Assembly (NCBI RefSeq): GCF_001547525.1
Contig: NZ_LNJP01000003.1
Location: 2,046,001-2,110,000, forward strand
Direction: 5' to 3'
DNA length: 64,000 nucleotides
DNA from: Burkholderia anthina
GTDB lineage: Bacteria > Pseudomonadota > Gammaproteobacteria > Burkholderiales > Burkholderiaceae
The stretch's first letter is position 1. Each line of letters begins with the position of its first letter. The notes under the pieces are model-generated. The model did no database searches, was not told the origin of the DNA, and saw nothing but the letters and a program-made list of their open reading frames with translations. Made by a program: the position numbers and the translations under genes. Shown here one piece after another: positions 9,713 to 18,798 of the stretch.

Positions 9713-11014
9713 TCACTCGCTGCCGAGATAGAAGAAGCGGAACAGGAACACGGCCGCGATGATCCATACGATCGGCTTGACCGTGCGGCCCTGGCCCGTC
9801 AGCAGCTTGAGGCCGCCGTACGCGATGAAGCCGAACGCGACGCCGTTCGCGATCGAGTACGTGAACGGCATCAGCAGCGCGGTCAGCGCGGCCGGCACGG
9901 CTTCCGTCGCATCGTCCCACGGCACCTCGACCATCTCGCGCAGCATCAGGCACGACACGTAGAGCAGTGCCGGTGCGGTTGCGTAGCCCGGCACGACGCC
10001 GGCGAGCGGCGCGATGAACAGGCACGCGAGGAACAGCACCGCGACGGTGATGGCCGTCACGCCGGTGCGGCCGCCCGCCTGCACGCCCGATGCGCTTTCG
10101 ATGTACGCGGTGGTCGACGACGTGCCGAGCACCGAGCCCGCGACGATCGCGGTGCTGTCGGCGAGCAGCGCCTTGTTCAGCCGGTTCATCTTGCCTTCGA
10201 CGAGCAGGCCCGCGCGGTTCGCGACGCCCATCAGCGTGCCGGTCGCGTCGAACAGCTCGACGAGGAAGAACACGAGGATCACGTTGATGATGCCGGTCGA
10301 CAGCGCGGCGCCGATGTCGAGCTTGAACAGCGTCGCGTCGATCGACGGCGGCGCGGAGAACACGCCGTGGAACTGGTTGCCGGCGAAGAAGAACGACAGG
10401 ATCGTCACGCCGATGATGCCGATCAGGATCGCGCCGCGCACGCGCAGATGGTCCAGCGTGACGATCGCGAAGAAGCCGACGATCGCGAGGATCGTCTCGT
10501 GCTTGTGCAGATCGCCGAGCGTGACGAGCGTGGCCGGGTTGCCGACGATCACGCCCGACGTCTTCAGCGAGATGATGCCGAGGAACAGGCCGATGCCGGC
10601 GGTAATGGAAATCCGCAGCGATTTCGGAATGCCGTTGACGATCGCCTCGCGCACGCGGAACAGCGTGACGAGCAGGAACAGGCAGCCGGAAACGAACACC
10701 GCGCCGAGCGCGGCCTGCCACGTGAATCCCATTCCCTTGACGACCGTGTACGCGAAATATGCGTTCAGGCCCATGCCGGGCGCGCAGGCGATCGGGTAGT
10801 TCGCGTACAGCCCCATGATGATCGACGCCAGCGCCGCGACGAGGCAGGTCGCGACGAACACGGATTCCTTCGGCATGCCGGCGTCGCCGAGGATCGCGGG
10901 GTTGACGAAGATGATGTAGGCCATCGTCAGGAACGTGGTGACGCCCGCGAGTATTTCGGTGCGGAAATCGGTGCCGGCTTCAGCGAAGCCGAAATACCGC
11001 TTGATGGATTCCAT
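9713..11014 (-). CDS. NCS2 family purine permease (adenine/guanine/hypoxanthine type)
   Basis: This 433-residue inner-membrane protein has about 13-14 hydrophobic segments. The N-terminal TEILAGVTTFLTMAYIIFVNP and CAPGMGLNAYFAY, and the later ELFDATGTLMGVA and GTSSTTAYIES, are hallmarks of the AzgA/GhxP/AdeP branch of nucleobase:cation symporters. It would import adenine, guanine or hypoxanthine with protons. The gene is monocistronic, ends at a strong terminator, and has an unusually long 822-bp upstream gap. I could not identify a purine riboswitch core there. Confidence 0.92.
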   Translation of the reverse strand: MESIKRYFGFAEAGTDFRTEILAGVTTFLTMAYIIFVNPAILGDAGMPKESVFVATCLVAALASIIMGLYANYPIACAPGMGLNAYFAYTVVKGMGFTWQAALGAVFVSGCLFLLVTLFRVREAIVNGIPKSLRISITAGIGLFLGIISLKTSGVIVGNPATLVTLGDLHKHETILAIVGFFAIVTLDHLRVRGAILIGIIGVTILSFFFAGNQFHGVFSAPPSIDATLFKLDIGAALSTGIINVILVFFLVELFDATGTLMGVANRAGLLVEGKMNRLNKALLADSTAIVAGSVLGTSSTTAYIESASGVQAGGRTGVTAITVAVLFLACLFIAPLAGVVPGYATAPALLYVSCLMLREMVEVPWDDATEAVPAALTALLMPFTYSIANGVAFGFIAYGGLKLLTGQGRTVKPIVWIIAAVFLFRFFYLGSE

Positions 11015-11836
11015 GAAGGCGTTTCTCCGGTCGGGTTGTCGTGTTGATTGTTGTGCCGAATTGTTGTACAGGCAGCGCGGCCGGCTAACTGTAACCAGCC
11101 ACTATTGTCCGGCTATCGGCGGATTGTAATAGCGTGGATAGCTCGGACGATATAGTTGGAGGGCAGGATCGGTTGCCTGCGCGCAAACGGTCCGGCAGCC
11201 CGCCGCGCGACGAAGGCGCGCATTTTACCGGTTCGTGCGGCACCGGCCGGCGGAAATGGCCGAAACGGCGGGAACGAAGGAAACGAGCGGAAGGGGCGCC
11301 CGGCAGGCGGGCGAAACCAGCCGATGCGTGCGCAACGGCATGCCGGCTGCGTCGCGCGCAGCCGGTGCACGACGACATGCGACTGAAACGGAGCGCCCGC
11401 ATGCTGCACGAATGCGGTGCAGGCGGCGCGTTCGTGCGAACGCACGTGTGCCGCCGGTGCGGACACACGACCCGGCAACCGCGTGCGGCGGCCATTCGTC
11501 TGTCCAGGCGGCGGCAGGGACCGGATTATCGTGCGCCGAAGCCGTCCCGTCCGCAACTGTCATTTCGCGATGCGGGGGCGACTGTGGTTTCTGTGTAAAA
11601 GAATGCAAGACCCCATCGCGTAAACCGGCAAGTCTTTCTAGGATAGATACACCGCTCGCACACACGCCGGCCGATCATTGCCGACGCGGGGGAGTCGCAG
11701 TCCGTGCAGGCCAGGCGGTGAATGGCGGTCAAGGCCGTTGCGCGTTTGGGCAGGCGCGGCCAGTCACGCACGGCCGGTCAGGCACGGCCGATTGCGATTG
11801 CCCGATGCGGGTTCGTCCGTAATCACGGAGGTCAGC
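11015..11836. other. Long intergenic region with no convincing gene
   Basis: These 822 bp lie between the start of the NCS2 permease (minus) and the 92-aa gene at 11837 (plus). Open frames here are arginine-rich, overlap each other and lack ribosome sites. The part next to the permease is AT-richer, with repeated TTGTTGT-type words, and probably holds its promoter. An AT-richer stretch at 11640-11665 may serve the downstream gene. No RNA gene could be identified. Confidence 0.5.
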
Positions 11837-12115
11837 ATGTTGAACTGGATCAGCCGTTGGGCGATGCGACACGCCCCCACGCCGGAAAAAACCGCCGCGT
11901 CGATGCTCGTGACGGCGCGCATGGAACTGTTCGCAGCCGAACAGCGCGTCATCGATGCGAAATTACAGGCGGATTACTGGCGCACACGTGTGTCATTCCT
12001 CGAAGAGGTGCAGAAGCAGGGCATCGATCCGTGGGTGACCTCGCAGGCTGCGCAACGCCCCGACCTCGATTCCGCTCCACGAAGCACGGGCCCGCGTCTC
12101 GCCGCCAGCACCTGA
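11837..12115 (+). CDS. Hypothetical protein (92 aa)
   Basis: This 92-residue soluble protein has a predicted long central helix (MLVTARMELFAAEQRVIDAK and following) that could form a coiled coil, then a polar tail. ACGGAGG lies 6 nt before the ATG. I do not recognise a family. The helix and short length suggest a small helical regulator or accessory protein, but that is speculation. A GC-rich hairpin terminator follows. Confidence 0.6.
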   Translation: MLNWISRWAMRHAPTPEKTAASMLVTARMELFAAEQRVIDAKLQADYWRTRVSFLEEVQKQGIDPWVTSQAAQRPDLDSAPRSTGPRLAAST

Positions 12116-12191
12116 TGCACCTGCGGCATCCTCTCGCTGCGCATGGCGCGCGATCGCTCGCGGCACGCATCGGCGTGCCGCGTTCTTCGAT

Positions 12192-12230
12192 GCGCACCCG
12201 CGGCGCATTGCGCCGCGGGTGCGCCCGTTT
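12192..12230. terminator. GC-rich hairpin terminator between convergent genes
   Basis: A perfect 14-bp stem (GCGCACCCGCGGCG at 12192-12205 with CGCCGCGGGTGCGC at 12211-12224) and a 5-nt loop are followed by CCGTTT. It lies between the convergent genes ending at 12115 and 12274. Confidence 0.65.
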
Positions 12231-12273
12231 CCGGTCGCGGCCGTTCCGCGTTTCGCGCGTGTAACGGCGCGCG

Positions 12274-12648
12274 TCATCCACTCCTTCTCCCTACCTTCAC
12301 GAGCAAACGTTGCACTTGCGCGAGCGTGCGCCTGACGCGTTCGCCGTGCCGTACGTACGCGGTCGTGATCGATGCCTGCGCCGGTTGGTCGCCGTCGGTG
12401 CCGATCCACACGCGTTCGCCGCGTTGCACGCGCAGCACGTCGCCGGAGCGGATCCAGTAATCGTCGACGCTGCCGAGCCGCGTGATCCACAGCGTCGCAT
12501 CATGCACGCGGATTTCGGCGTCGTGCTGCGCGCGCCACGTCAGCGTCTTGCGCGGCGCGACCGTGAAATGCAACTCGACTCTCGGCAACGAGATCGTATC
12601 GGTGCGGCACCGATCGGGGCAAACAACCAGCCGGCTTGCTTGGTCCAT
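12274..12648 (-). CDS. DUF2917 domain protein
   Basis: This 124-residue protein has a cupin-like beta-rich core. The pattern LWITRLGSVDDYWIRSGDVLRV followed by a glycine turn and short strands fits the DUF2917 family, which is common in Burkholderiales and functionally unknown. Several ATGs are possible (12648, 12654, 12660, 12690). 12648 was preferred because GGAG is properly spaced upstream. A basic C-terminal tail is unusual. Confidence 0.65.
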   Translation of the reverse strand: MDQASRLVVCPDRCRTDTISLPRVELHFTVAPRKTLTWRAQHDAEIRVHDATLWITRLGSVDDYWIRSGDVLRVQRGERVWIGTDGDQPAQASITTAYVRHGERVRRTLAQVQRLLVKVGRRSG

Positions 12649-12689
12649 CGTCATCTCCATCGTTGAGCCGGGCGGGATGACGCGCACCA

Positions 12690-12726
12690 AAACAAAAAGG
12701 CCTCATCCGTTTCCGGCGAGGCCTCG
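12690..12726 (-). terminator. Intrinsic terminator of the gene at 12899
   Basis: On the minus strand, AGGCCTC and GAGGCCT (12718-12724 and 12698-12704) form a 7-bp stem around a 13-nt loop, followed by TTTTTG and then TTTT. It lies downstream of the minus-strand gene 12899-13186. Confidence 0.65.
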
Positions 12727-12898
12727 TGACATGCATGACTGCATCTCGATGCTAATGCACAAGCGCCCCCGGCGATCGCCACGTATGGGCGTTCACTCGT
12801 TTTTGATGCGCGATGGCGATGGGCTTGAGCATAGGCATGCGAACGAGTGTGTCGTGGCCGCGGGGCCCTGTCAACGGAAATTTCGAGATACGTGGCAA

Positions 12899-13186
12899 TT
12901 ACGCGTCGCGTTGCGCGAGGCCGTTCACGAGCAGCTCGGACAGCAGGCCCGTCATCCCTTCCGGGTGCGTGGCCGCGCGTGCCTTCAGCTGTTCGACGAG
13001 CTCCGCGTTGAGCTTGCACGCGAACGGCACGAGACCCTGTTCCTGGTCGAGCTTGCGCTGCGCGCGGCGGTCCAGCTTGGCCGCTTCTTCGGCGCCCTTG
13101 CCGAAACGCGCGGAGCTCGACTGTTTCATCGCGTGCGTCAGCTTGAGCGCCTTGTTCTTTTCGAGATCGGTTTTCTTCATGGCCAT
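12899..13186 (-). CDS. Conserved small basic protein
   Basis: This 95-residue, Lys/Arg/Ala-rich protein has a C-terminal helical part (KLNAELVEQLKARAATHPEG then LLSELLVNGL). That part resembles the helix-helix half of ribbon-helix-helix DNA-binding proteins, but this is only a pattern. A perfect GGAGG site lies 7 nt before ATG 13186. It is transcribed alone with its own terminator. The family was not recognised with certainty. Confidence 0.6.
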   Translation of the reverse strand: MAMKKTDLEKNKALKLTHAMKQSSSARFGKGAEEAAKLDRRAQRKLDQEQGLVPFACKLNAELVEQLKARAATHPEGMTGLLSELLVNGLAQRDA

Positions 13187-13226
13187 CGCGGCACCTCCGG
13201 GAAATTGAAGCCGCGATTGTACGCAT

Positions 13227-13249
13227 TTCGGCGGGCGCCGCCCGCCGAA
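13227..13249 (-). terminator. Hairpin after the EphD-like operon
   Basis: TTCGGCGGGC-GCC-GCCCGCCGAA is a perfect 10-bp stem with a 3-nt loop, 16 bp past the stop of the gene ending at 13266. There is no T-run, so termination is likely but not certain. Confidence 0.45.
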
Positions 13250-13265
13250 CCGGCCGGCAACCCGG

Positions 13266-14171
13266 TCACGTGCCTTTCGTCGTGCCCCAGTTGCCGCCGT
13301 GCGCGGCCGCCTGCGCGGCCGGCGAGCGGGCGAGATAGGCGAGCGCCTGCTCGGTCGAGCCTTCGTGATGCGGCGTATAGCCTGGCTTGAAATAGCGCAG
13401 CGCCGCGCCGATCACCTTCCAGAACGACGGCAGGTGCCCGCGCCGCGAACCCCGCCACCACGCGAGCACGAAGCCCGGGTAGCGGCCGGCGTCCGGATCG
13501 CGCCGGTACATGAACTTCGCGCCGGTCGTGATGTAGTGGAGCAGCAGCAGGATCACCAACGCCATGTGCACGCAGCGCTCCGGATAGGTGCCGCCCAGGT
13601 GCCGGTAGATGTCGAACGCGACGGTGCGGTGCTCGACTTCCTCGGCGCCATGCCAGCGCAGCAGGTCGACCATCGTCGGGTCCGCATGGCCTTCGTCGAG
13701 GCCGTGCGCGTTGAGCACCCAGTTGCCGAGATAGCCGAAGAAATGCTCCAGCGACGCGATCACGGCCAGCTGCTGACGCAGCCAGAAGCGCGTATGGCCG
13801 ATCTTCAGCCCGAGCGGCCGTTCGCCGAGCACGCGCGTGAACAGCCAGTTGAGCTTTTGCGTGAACGGCTTCGTGTCGATGCCGTGACGATCGTAGTAGT
13901 GCTTCAGCACGCCGCCGTGCGAGCGCGAATGCACGGCTTCCTGGCGCAGGAAGCCTTCGGCTTCGTCGCGCAGGCGCGCATCGGCGATCAGCGGCAGCGC
14001 CTTGTTGTAGACGCGGCAGAACCACAGCTCGCCTTCCGGGAACAGCAGGTTCAGCGTGTTGATGATGTGCGTGCTGCCCGGATCGTTCGGCACCCAGGTG
14101 ACCGGCGTGTCGCTGAAGTCGAACTTCACGTGCCGGGCCCTGATCTTGTGGTAGTTGGCGGTATCGGTCAT
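13266..14171 (-). CDS. Metal-dependent hydrolase (PF10118 type)
   Basis: This 301-residue protein fits the family annotated as predicted metal-dependent hydrolases, which have a ferritin-like four-helix bundle. Candidate diiron ligands are in GFLRQEAVHSRSH, SLEHFF and HGAEEVEHRTVAFD. The last third has a hydrophobic segment (MALVILLLLHYITTG). Substrate unknown. It is the third gene of an operon: 29 bp after the hydrolase-SDR fusion, which itself follows the M24 protein by 40 bp. Co-expression with an alpha/beta hydrolase and a dehydrogenase hints at lipid or fatty-aldehyde chemistry; this is inference. Confidence 0.8.
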   Translation of the reverse strand: MTDTANYHKIRARHVKFDFSDTPVTWVPNDPGSTHIINTLNLLFPEGELWFCRVYNKALPLIADARLRDEAEGFLRQEAVHSRSHGGVLKHYYDRHGIDTKPFTQKLNWLFTRVLGERPLGLKIGHTRFWLRQQLAVIASLEHFFGYLGNWVLNAHGLDEGHADPTMVDLLRWHGAEEVEHRTVAFDIYRHLGGTYPERCVHMALVILLLLHYITTGAKFMYRRDPDAGRYPGFVLAWWRGSRRGHLPSFWKVIGAALRYFKPGYTPHHEGSTEQALAYLARSPAAQAAAHGGNWGTTKGT

Positions 14172-14200
14172 GTCGTCTCCCTGTGCGGCGTCGTGCGCCG

Positions 14201-15988
14201 TCAATGCGATGCCATGCTGACGCGGGCGATCATCCGGCCCAGCCACGGCATGAAGCGGCCGACGAAGCGCATCGCGTGCGCTTCGCCGCCGACCGCGACG
14301 ACGGGGCGGTTGCGCAGCACGCCGTCGATCATCGCCTGCGCGACGGTTTCGGGTTTCAGGCCGCGCATCTGGTACAGCCTGGTCGCGCGCTTGCGCAGCC
14401 GCGCTTCGTCCTGGGCGCTCGCGCCCGCGTAGTGCGTCGACGCCATGATTCCCGTTTCCGCGAACCCGGGGCACACGGCCGTCACGCCGATGCCTTTCCC
14501 CGCGAGTTCCGCGCGCATGCATTCGCTGAGCATCAGCACCGCGGCCTTCGTCGTCGCATACGCGGGCAGGTCGCGCGACGGCCCGAACGCGGCGGCCGAC
14601 GCGGTGTTGACGATGTGCCCGCCGGCGCCGCGCTCGGCCATCTGCTGCGCGAACAGCCGCGAGCCGTGGATCACGCCCCACAGGTTCACGTGCAGGATGC
14701 GTTCCCAGTGCCGCGTGCTCGTGTCGAGGATGCCGCCGGCCATGCCGATGCCTGCGTTGTTGATCACGACGTCCGCGCCGCCGAGTTCGCTGCCGACCCA
14801 GGTCGCGAGCGCTTCCATTTCGTCGGCGGACCCGACGTCGACGCGTTTCGCATGCGCGTGCGCACCGGTCAGCCCGATGAGCAGCGCGGTGCGCTCGGCG
14901 CTCGCGAGATCGATGTCGCATGCGACGACCGTCGCGCCTTCGCGTGCGAAGGCCAGCGCCGCGCAGCGGCCGATGCCGCTGCCCGCGCCGGTGACGACCG
15001 CGACCTTGCCGCTGAAGCGCCCGCTGGTCGCGCGGCGGCGCGCGTTCGCGAGCGCGGGCGGTTCGTTGCCGGATTCGACTGCATCGATCAATTGACCGGC
15101 GAGATCCGCGAAGCGCGCGGGATCGGCGAGCGGCAGCCAGTGGCCGGCCGCGACTTCGCGGCGGTAGTAGCGCGGCACCCAGCGCGACAGGTTCTCGGAC
15201 AGCGCGGGGCTCACGTACTTGTCGCCGAGCGGCACGAGGGTCTGCACCGGCGCATGCGCATAGCGTTCGCGCGGCGCGAACAGGCAGCGGATGAAGTTCG
15301 CACGGTAGAGGCGCACGCCGCGCGCGCCGTCGTCGGCCTGCGTCGGGCGCGGCGCGGCGGGCGTTTTCTCGATCCGGCGCAGCAGGCCCGGCCATGCGCG
15401 GCCGAGCCACAGCCGCCAGCCGAGTTCGGGGAGGAGCGGCAGGTGGAACAGGTAGACGTACCACGAGCGCACGAGCTGGCCGCCGAGCCTGGCCAGCGAC
15501 GCGGGCGTCGGGTGCAGCACGCGTTCGCGCAGCCAGAAGCCGACGTGGTCGAGGCACGGGCCCGAGCACGACGTATATGACGCGATACGGCCGGCCAGGC
15601 GCGGATCGGTGACGAACTCCCAGCCCTGGATCGCCCCCCAGTCGTGCGCGACGAGGTGCACCGCGCGGCCGGGGCAGAGCGCGTCGATCACCGCGACGAA
15701 ATCGTCGGTCAGCTTCGCGAGATGGTAGTCGGCCGTGCGCGTCGGCACGCCGGACAGGCCCGCGCCGCGCACGTCGTACGCGATCACGTGGTGTTTGCGC
15801 GCAAGCAGCGGCGCGACGTGCCGCCAGACGCTGCTGTCGTCGGGATAGCCGTGCACCAGCACGACCGGCGAGCGGGCCGGGTCGCCCCAGGTGCGCACCG
15901 CGAGCGTCAGGTCGCCGGAGGCGACCGCCGTTTCGCTGTGAACCGATTCGAACAGGGCCAGCGGCGCTTCGTCGGAAAGAGGCTGCAT
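14201..15988 (-). CDS. Alpha/beta hydrolase - short-chain dehydrogenase fusion (EphD-like)
   Basis: This 595-residue fusion has an epoxide-hydrolase-type alpha/beta hydrolase at residues about 20-315: HGYPDD oxyanion region, nucleophile elbow HDWG with Asp, and probable catalytic His in AAGHWLP. Residues about 325-595 are a short-chain dehydrogenase with the cofactor loop TGAGSGIG, NNAGIG and the Tyr-X3-Lys pair in YATTK. The same order and length occur in mycobacterial EphD, linked there to mycolic-acid processing. Here it would act on a lipid-like substrate: hydrolysis or epoxide opening, then NAD(P)-dependent oxidoreduction. Middle gene of a three-gene operon; ATG 15988 follows the operon spacing. 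Confidence 0.88.
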   Translation of the reverse strand: MQPLSDEAPLALFESVHSETAVASGDLTLAVRTWGDPARSPVVLVHGYPDDSSVWRHVAPLLARKHHVIAYDVRGAGLSGVPTRTADYHLAKLTDDFVAVIDALCPGRAVHLVAHDWGAIQGWEFVTDPRLAGRIASYTSCSGPCLDHVGFWLRERVLHPTPASLARLGGQLVRSWYVYLFHLPLLPELGWRLWLGRAWPGLLRRIEKTPAAPRPTQADDGARGVRLYRANFIRCLFAPRERYAHAPVQTLVPLGDKYVSPALSENLSRWVPRYYRREVAAGHWLPLADPARFADLAGQLIDAVESGNEPPALANARRRATSGRFSGKVAVVTGAGSGIGRCAALAFAREGATVVACDIDLASAERTALLIGLTGAHAHAKRVDVGSADEMEALATWVGSELGGADVVINNAGIGMAGGILDTSTRHWERILHVNLWGVIHGSRLFAQQMAERGAGGHIVNTASAAAFGPSRDLPAYATTKAAVLMLSECMRAELAGKGIGVTAVCPGFAETGIMASTHYAGASAQDEARLRKRATRLYQMRGLKPETVAQAMIDGVLRNRPVVAVGGEAHAMRFVGRFMPWLGRMIARVSMASH

Positions 15989-16028
15989 CGTGAGTCCGTC
16001 GTTCAGGGGGAAGAGGGGCGTGGAGGGG

Positions 16029-16928
16029 TCAAGCGGCGGCCGGCACGTTCGCCGCGGCCTGCGCGCGCTCGGCCTGGCGGCGCTGCCAGCGGCGCACGTG
16101 CGGCAGCTCGTCGTCGAGCCAGTACGCATCGTCGTCGGTGATCACGAGCAGTTCCTCGAATTTCGCGCCGACGCCCGCGAAGCCGAGATGCGGCTCGACG
16201 GCCCACAGGCCCGGCACCGGCGCATGCTCGGAGCGGCGATCGATCGACCACAGCGGCGACCAGCCCTGCTGCTTCGCCGCGCGGCCCTGGTCGAGCAGCA
16301 GGTTGCGCGTCGCGTTCAGCCCGAAGCGCGCGACGAAGCGCGGCTTCGACAGCTTGTGGATCTTCGCGACACGATGCGCGAGCACCTTGAACGGATAGGC
16401 CTTGTGGCGCGGGTCGACGCCCTGGCGGCGGCACAGCGCGTCGACTTCCTGCGCGACTTCCGCCATCGACCGGCGCGCCTTCACGAGCCGCACGATCATG
16501 TCGCGGTGGTCCATCAGGTCGTCCTGCAACTGCTCGAGGATCGGGTTGCGGCCGACGCAGTGCGCATAGCCGACATCGGCGACGATGCCGTCGAGCACGG
16601 GTGCGACGTCGAGGATCACCGGCATGTCGGCTTCGAGCTGACGGTTGCTCGGGAAGAACGCGAGATTGAAGCCGCCCATGTGCTTGAGGCCCGAGAAGCC
16701 GTCGAACGCGGTGCGGTCGCCGAACCACGCGAACGGCTTGTGCAGCCAGTCGTGCACGCCGTGGTCCTGCAGCCATTCGGTCAGCAGGCGCGCCGCTTCC
16801 TTCTCGGTGATGCCGGGGTAGAGCATCGCGCCGACGGTCTCGACGCAGCGGTAGGCCAGTTGCTGGACCGCGCGGAATTGCGGCAGCTCGTCGAGGTGGA
16901 CTTCCGGCAGCGGGTGGTGGGCGGTCAT
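16029..16928 (-). CDS. M24 family metallopeptidase-like protein
   Basis: This 299-residue protein has a pita-bread fold. Metal-ligand candidates are the Asp residues in VILDVAPV and GIVADVGYA, and the Glu in AVEPHLGFAG. It resembles Xaa-Pro peptidase/methionine aminopeptidase-like enzymes, but the HGxGH-type segment is not obvious, so peptidase activity is uncertain. ATG 16928 has GGAG 8 nt upstream; a longer start at 16988 is possible but adds a polar, unconserved-looking head. It is the first gene of the operon with the EphD-like fusion (40 bp) and the metal-dependent hydrolase. Confidence 0.78.
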   Translation of the reverse strand: MTAHHPLPEVHLDELPQFRAVQQLAYRCVETVGAMLYPGITEKEAARLLTEWLQDHGVHDWLHKPFAWFGDRTAFDGFSGLKHMGGFNLAFFPSNRQLEADMPVILDVAPVLDGIVADVGYAHCVGRNPILEQLQDDLMDHRDMIVRLVKARRSMAEVAQEVDALCRRQGVDPRHKAYPFKVLAHRVAKIHKLSKPRFVARFGLNATRNLLLDQGRAAKQQGWSPLWSIDRRSEHAPVPGLWAVEPHLGFAGVGAKFEELLVITDDDAYWLDDELPHVRRWQRRQAERAQAAANVPAAA

Positions 16929-17433
16929 GATGCGTCTCCATGTGTCGGCCCGCGTTTGGGTGTCGGCGCGATGCGGGTCCTTGTGCAAGGCTGGGCGCTG
17001 ATCCGGATCGCTTCCGCCGGTGATTCGGAGGCGGATTATTCAGTCAGCATTTAATGTGCCATTGTGTGATGTAACGATAATAGCCGGTTCGACGTCGCGC
17101 GCCAGCCCCCGGAGATGAGGGCTTCTCCTAATGAAGGGCCGAAATGGAGGGGTTGCTCTAGGTTTCCGGCGGTGGGGGCCGGATGGCCATCGCTGCGCAC
17201 GTGTTTCGAAGGGCGGGAGCCGGCCGGGGAGCGCCGCGCGGGGTTTCGCGCGGGCCCAGGATGTCGCGCCGGATCAACTCTCCGTCGCGTCGCGGCGCGA
17301 CGCTGTCAAATTGCCGAAATAATTTCGTCACATCACCCGCCCGATCCGACGCCTTGGCGGCTTCGCGGGGCCGGTGTGTCGCGCGTCGCGCGGGGCGATC
17401 GAAGCGCATTCGACATTTCCACGGAGAGAGACC
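16929..17433. other. Divergent promoter region
   Basis: These 505 bp separate the M24-led operon (minus) from the HAD gene (plus). The part at 17030-17085 is AT-richer (TCAGCATTTAATG, GATGTAACGATAATAG) and probably holds the minus-strand promoter. No gene, RNA or clear repeat is seen. Confidence 0.45.
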
Positions 17434-18711
17434 ATGCAGCGCCGCCGGTTCATGAACACCCTTGCCGCGGCGACCGCCGCGACGCCGCTGATGCTCAAGG
17501 CCGGCACGTCCGGCGCGAAGAGCGTAGCCGCGCCGGACGCGCTGGACCCGGGCCGCTGGTCGCCGTTCAACGCCGCGCGCCTGCAGGCGGTGCTCGACCG
17601 GCATGGTGTCGCGAGCGCGCACTACGACGGAAAGCGCCGCCCGTATGCGGTGTTCGACTGGGACAACACGTGCATCATGAACGACTGTGAAGAGGCGTTG
17701 CTGATGTACCAGATCAACCATCTGCAGTACAAGCTGACGCCGGATGAATTCGTCGGCGTGATGTGGAAGGACGTGCCGAAGGGCGCGTTCATGAAGGACT
17801 ACACGACCCTCGACGGCAAGCCGGTGACGATGGAGGACCTCGCCGCCGACGTCGAGTCCGATTACCGCTGGCTCCATGCGAACTACAAGGGCCTCGGCGG
17901 CGACAAGAGCCTCGACGAGATCCGCGAGACCGACCAGTTCAAGGATTTTCGCGCGAAGCTGTACTTCATGTACGACGCGATCTGCGACACGCATCCGCTC
18001 GAAGTCGGCTACAAGTGGATCATCTACTTCTACAAGAACATGACGACCGCCGAGCTGCAGGCGATGGCGGAAGCGTCGAACAACTACGGTATCGGCGACG
18101 CGCTGCGCAAGGTCCGCTACGAAAGCCCGAAGACGCTGCCGGGCAAGGCCGGCGTGGTCGCGGACACGCATTTCCACGGCATCCGCATTCACGAGGAAAT
18201 CCGCGCGGTGATGCATACGCTGCGCGCGAACGGCATCGACGTGTACGTGAGCACCGCGTCGCTCGACGACGTCGTGCGCGTATTTGCCGGCAATCCGAAC
18301 TACGGCTACGGCGTGCCGCCCGAGAACGTGATCGGCCTGCGTCTCGACATGCAGGACGGCAAGTACACGAGCACCTATCCGGCCGGCTGGCATTTCAACT
18401 GGGGGCCCGGCAAGACGGTGGGCATTCGCAACGTCCTCGCGTCGAAGAAGGGCTACGGCCCGCTGCTGGTGTTCGGCGACAGCGACGGCGACGCGTGGAT
18501 GCTGCGCGATTTCAAGGACACCGCGGCCGGCGTGATCGTCAACCGGATGAAGAAGGGCGAGATCGGCGCGGACAGCAAGCTCGCGGCCGAACAGATCGGC
18601 AACCCGGACGCACGCTTCCTGCTGCAGGGCCGCGACGAGCACACGGGCCTGATGATTCCGGACGAGAAGTCGATCAAGTACGGCAAGGCCGAGCGCAAGC
18701 TGCTGGCCTGA
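17434..18711 (+). CDS. HAD-superfamily phosphatase with Tat-like signal
   Basis: This 425-residue protein has an RRRFMNTL Tat-like motif at residues 3-10 and a short hydrophobic stretch, so it is probably exported folded to the periplasm. HAD motif I is FDWDNT (Asp75 nucleophile, Asp77) and the metal-binding motif is GDSDGD at about 348-353. A large insertion between them would form a cap. Such exported HAD enzymes remove phosphate from phosphocholine-like or other small phosphoesters; the substrate here is unknown. ATG 17434 has GGAGAG upstream. It is monocistronic. Confidence 0.85.
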   Translation: MQRRRFMNTLAAATAATPLMLKAGTSGAKSVAAPDALDPGRWSPFNAARLQAVLDRHGVASAHYDGKRRPYAVFDWDNTCIMNDCEEALLMYQINHLQYKLTPDEFVGVMWKDVPKGAFMKDYTTLDGKPVTMEDLAADVESDYRWLHANYKGLGGDKSLDEIRETDQFKDFRAKLYFMYDAICDTHPLEVGYKWIIYFYKNMTTAELQAMAEASNNYGIGDALRKVRYESPKTLPGKAGVVADTHFHGIRIHEEIRAVMHTLRANGIDVYVSTASLDDVVRVFAGNPNYGYGVPPENVIGLRLDMQDGKYTSTYPAGWHFNWGPGKTVGIRNVLASKKGYGPLLVFGDSDGDAWMLRDFKDTAAGVIVNRMKKGEIGADSKLAAEQIGNPDARFLLQGRDEHTGLMIPDEKSIKYGKAERKLLA

Positions 18712-18798
18712 CGCGGGCGGGGCGCCGGGCGGCGGGGCGTCGGCCCCCGCGCCCATCGGCACCGGCCGCGGCGTCATGTGGCCCGGCACGCGCGCGTC

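Noticed and set aside
11015..11100. Purine riboswitch before the NCS2 permease
   Set aside because: I could not find the conserved three-way-junction core. The AT-rich words look like promoter sequence.
13266..15569. 767-codon minus frame covering two genes
   Set aside because: Only the last 301 codons are the metal-dependent hydrolase. The rest is an out-of-frame, Arg-rich reading of the EphD-like gene.
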